64,000 bases of DNA from Lewinella sp. IMCC34191 (GTDB lineage Bacteria > Bacteroidota > Bacteroidia > Chitinophagales > Saprospiraceae). Under the pieces are notes generated by a model that saw only the letters and a list, made by a program, of their open reading frames with translations, made no database searches and had not been told where the DNA came from. Positions 61,601 to 64,000 of this stretch are shown piece after piece (position 1 is the first letter of the stretch; every line of letters starts with the position of its first letter). Location: assembly GCF_003390935.1 (NCBI RefSeq), contig NZ_QNQZ01000003.1, forward strand, positions 124,001 to 188,000. The letters run 5' to 3'. The position numbers were made by a program, and so were the translations under genes.

Positions 61601-62476
61601 ATGTCTGTCAAAATTTCCCGCCGTGAAGAGAAGCGGGCTACTCCCCTACGTGATTTTTTACTTGCCGCTACCCTACCCCTGCTACTCGCTGCCTTGATCG
61701 GTTATCTAGCCGGGCGGGCAGCAAATGCGGACGCCGGCATTAACCGGGCGGAAGTCCAACAAATGCAGGAGCGCGCCGAGCGGGCGGAAGCGCAATTATC
61801 GGAACAGGCCCGCTTCGTGCAAGACGTTGACTCCCTTACCCGATTGCTCGTGGATGCCCGCGATGCACGCAAGGAAGAGTTCAGTCAGATTGTTGCCCAG
61901 GGTAGTTCGGACTACACCTTCGGTCAGGATCCCCTATCCGCCTGGACCAAACAGGTGCGGGAGGATCTCACGAGTTACTCCCGCGCTATGAATGAGCTAC
62001 AGGGAAGCATTGCCGGACGGGACATCATCGAAGAGTCATCCATTATGCCCATCACTCACCTCTATAGCAGTCTGATCGAACTGTGCGGTCAGTACTTCAA
62101 TGATCAACGGCGCACCTACCAGGCCATGAACGACGACCAAAAACGGATGTCCGAATCGATTGCCGAACAGGAAGAAGTGTTGGACGACGAGCTGGAGGAC
62201 CTGCAAGCGGAACTGGATCAGGCGAAACGCAAACTGGAGATCAAAGACGAGCGGATCAATTTGCTGAACAGCCAGCTGGCGCAGACGGGAGAGGTACCCC
62301 CGCCCGTCAGTTTTCAGGCGGAGAAAACAGCGATCAAGGGAGCGACCGTCAGGATCGAGGCGATATCCCGTCAGCTACCGACCGGGGTCGTCGGCAAGCG
62401 CAAGGTCGCGGAGATAGAAGCGGAGATCCTCACGCAGGTAGGTGTAATCGAGTCGGCCCTGGAGATCATCGACTAG
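61601..62476 (+). CDS. Single-pass membrane protein with long coiled coil
   Basis: A 291-residue protein: a basic cytoplasmic N-terminus (MSVKISRREEKRATPLRD), one membrane helix at about 20-42, then a mostly extracytoplasmic alpha-helical region. Strong coiled-coil segments (about 47-90 and 165-235) are rich in Glu/Gln/Arg, for example QEEVLDDELEDLQAELDQAK. The layout recalls structural envelope proteins, including TssO-type components of Bacteroidota type VI secretion. However, no other secretion gene is nearby, so I do not assign it. It shares direction and spacing (36 bp) with the small membrane gene upstream. Confidence 0.6.
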   Translation: MSVKISRREEKRATPLRDFLLAATLPLLLAALIGYLAGRAANADAGINRAEVQQMQERAERAEAQLSEQARFVQDVDSLTRLLVDARDARKEEFSQIVAQGSSDYTFGQDPLSAWTKQVREDLTSYSRAMNELQGSIAGRDIIEESSIMPITHLYSSLIELCGQYFNDQRRTYQAMNDDQKRMSESIAEQEEVLDDELEDLQAELDQAKRKLEIKDERINLLNSQLAQTGEVPPPVSFQAEKTAIKGATVRIEAISRQLPTGVVGKRKVAEIEAEILTQVGVIESALEIID

Positions 62477-62939
62477 ACAGTCCGGTCATCACCGGAAGGA
62501 TCGGATGGTTCTTCCGTCAGGTTACGCCCGAATCTAAATAGAAGACACCGGCCAACAAACTAGCTTCCCCACCCAACAATTTGTAATTACAAACAAATTG
62601 CTCTGGCGGACTCCCTGGATGGGATAACGGGAACCGCCAAATCACGTTGCCAATAACATAGGTATTCGCCGACACCCTCCGGGCCCGGATGGAGGTACGG
62701 TAATATACTTTTTCTCCCGATCCGCATACTTGATGGGTACGCCCGGAAGGCCACCGGCGTGGGAGAAGGTGACGGCGGAACGGGGTGAGGCAGTGCGATC
62801 ACGACGAATTCGCTATCCCTCTACAATACCCGGGATTGCCACATCGCGCATATTGCCGCAGCCTTAAAAGTGGAACGCGGATGGAGCCGAAATGCAGCGC
62901 CTATTTCCCAAGGCTTGGCATTGCGGTTGCACGATCACC
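62477..62939. other. 463-bp intergenic region with no gene recognised
   Basis: This gap between the convergent coiled-coil and FHA genes has only weak reading frames. It contains an AT-rich stretch at about 62574-62600 (including TTGTAATTACAA, a palindrome), a CCGGT/ACCGG hairpin at 62482-62494, and GC-rich patches near 62670-62700. I see no tRNA-like fold, terminator with a T run or long repeat. Confidence 0.5.
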
Positions 62940-63977
62940 TTACTTTTCCCAGAATCGCATTTGCGTCGTACTGCGCCGGCCTAACTGCAAGGTATCGCCA
63001 GACTGCAGTTGCACCCGCTTCTGGCCGTGAATGATCTGGCCGTTGACCAGGGTTTCCCCCTGCGGGTATAGATAGACCCGCCCTCCTTCGAGTTTGATCC
63101 GAGCGTGTTCGGGTAGTACATTCTCGTCCGGCCATTTGATGTAGACCTGACTACCGGGTTGCGTACCGATCATAATATCCCAGCTACTCTTTAGCCACTT
63201 ACTCAGCGGCACCTTCCGGTGGTAGTTTGCAGGACTCACGTATTCGATCTCGTAGTTTTCCGCCAGTTTGACGACGGTATCCAGAACCAGCCCCAGCAAG
63301 GCTCCCGAAATCAGCAAACTGATGACTTTCGGGATCAGGTCCGTACCCAGGAATTCCTGCGACAGCCAGTACACTAAAAAGCCGATGACCCCGGAGACCA
63401 AGCCCCCCAGCAGTCCGCGTCTGCGCTCGATGGTCGAACGGAGCGTGAGTACGAAGCCGAGCGCCACCCCGAAAATGGTCCAGGAGATGGCCGCTGAAAC
63501 GATCGGGCTCCCCACGACGTCTGATTCAAGCAACAAAAATCCGCCGCCGAACGCGACGGTGGCAGCCAAGCCGCCGAGAAGCGTGCGGAGGAGGATGCGC
63601 CGTACGGATATACGTCGGGACTGCGAACGCTCTTCCATAATCGCCAGCATGAGTGTCATGCCCAGCCCAAAACAGGCTCCGATTACCGCCTCCCGCAGCA
63701 AGGTTTCGGCATTTTGATAGGCGGATAATCCTTCGGCGGCAGCGGCCAACCAGTTTCGTCCCGCGCCGGCTATAAGTGCATAAAGTACCCAACCGGCAAA
63801 TCCCCCCAGCGCGCCGAACCATATCCAGTTTAGCCGGCGGTTGACCCCGTGTAGTGCAAAAAAGTTGAGGCTCTGTCCCCGCCCGGCTCCCGAGCATTGA
63901 ATGTTGTTATTGGTGCAGCCCGGGTAGTGCGGACACTGGTCGCCGCAATCTTTCCAGGTCTGCAGGGGAACAACCAT
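62940..63977 (-). CDS. Membrane protein with degenerate C-terminal FHA-like domain
   Basis: A protein of at least 345 residues. The N-terminus has a Cys cluster (CGDQCPHYPGCTNNNIQC), followed by five to seven membrane helices (about 48-245). A C-terminal FHA-like beta domain (about 260-345) contains DIMIGTQPGSQVYIKW, LPEHARIKLEG and TLVNGQ. The Arg and Ser that bind phosphothreonine in true FHA domains are not present (IGT for GR, LPEH for SRxH), so phosphopeptide binding is doubtful. The frame stays open to the window edge, so the true start may lie beyond the ATG at 63977. Confidence 0.7.
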   Translation of the reverse strand: MVVPLQTWKDCGDQCPHYPGCTNNNIQCSGAGRGQSLNFFALHGVNRRLNWIWFGALGGFAGWVLYALIAGAGRNWLAAAAEGLSAYQNAETLLREAVIGACFGLGMTLMLAIMEERSQSRRISVRRILLRTLLGGLAATVAFGGGFLLLESDVVGSPIVSAAISWTIFGVALGFVLTLRSTIERRRGLLGGLVSGVIGFLVYWLSQEFLGTDLIPKVISLLISGALLGLVLDTVVKLAENYEIEYVSPANYHRKVPLSKWLKSSWDIMIGTQPGSQVYIKWPDENVLPEHARIKLEGGRVYLYPQGETLVNGQIIHGQKRVQLQSGDTLQLGRRSTTQMRFWEK

Positions 63978-64000
63978 CGAACAGATGTTTACTACGGGTT

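Noticed and set aside
61601-62476. Assigning the coiled-coil protein as TssO of a type VI secretion system
   Set aside because: Only the general topology agrees; the protein is longer than I recall for TssO and no other secretion gene is present in the window.
62785-63030. Small plus-strand frame before the FHA gene
   Set aside because: It overlaps the 3' end of the FHA gene in antisense, and has no start context or family resemblance.

Overview
The window is GC-rich chromosomal DNA of a Bacteroidota bacterium, most likely a Saprospiria/Lewinella-like organism. The taxon is inferred from gene content, not from a marker comparison. Pointers are: many families typical of the phylum (DUF1573, DUF2851, DUF4407, GIN-domain adhesin-like proteins, LytTR membrane regulators, a fused alpha-ketoacid dehydrogenase E1, a DUF5117/5118-type metalloprotease); -7 elements of the Bacteroidota form TAnnTTTG, with a near-perfect TTTG-N21-TATCTTTG promoter before a tRNA-Ala; and weak Shine-Dalgarno signals. 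No rRNA, phage, transposase or CRISPR array is visible, so this is mostly core genome with a few accessory clusters.

Layout. 1-8.6 kb: an XRE regulator with a DMT exporter, a TMTC-like membrane glycosyltransferase with TPRs, SurE, a DUF697/SHOCT protein, then a translationally coupled ECF sigma / membrane anti-sigma-like / secreted adhesin-like operon and an outer-membrane beta-barrel. 8.7-20 kb: a long minus-strand run of DUF4407, folA, DUF2851, mutS, a dihydrolipoyl-dehydrogenase-like flavoprotein and treZ-treY, which make trehalose from maltooligosaccharides. 20-28 kb: priA, a GIN-domain protein, a membrane metallophosphoesterase, an aldo/keto reductase, a LytTR membrane regulator and a DUF1573 protein. 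28.3 kb: tRNA-Ala(GGC) with its own promoter and terminator. 28.5-35 kb: a methyltransferase, a PAP2 phosphatase, a 1-Cys peroxiredoxin, a zinc metalloprotease and ribA. 34.5-35.1 kb: six exact-period 99-bp palindromic repeats. 35-49 kb: an FkbM-like protein, App1 phosphatase, fused E1 dehydrogenase, LpxH, a nucleoside-diphosphate-sugar epimerase, AnmK, cytochrome c, L25, DUF92, GpmI and MsrA, then a second palindromic intergenic block (48.2-48.4 kb). 49-53.8 kb: DUF5691, TrhO, a secreted EEP-family hydrolase and an NTF2-like protein. 53.9-59.2 kb: an ebo operon in the order A-B-C-E-F with eboD absent. 59.3-64 kb: uvrB, a small membrane protein, a coiled-coil membrane protein and a degenerate-FHA membrane protein cut by, or close to, the window edge.

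The most interesting signals are the eboD-less ebo operon, the six-copy 99-bp repeat in which a stem position changes in a base-pair-preserving way, and a short GC-rich element of about 25 bp. That element recurs in intergenic sites (including exactly where eboD would be expected) and apparently inside the eboE coding sequence. All functional calls rest on motif and family recognition by eye; no search was run.
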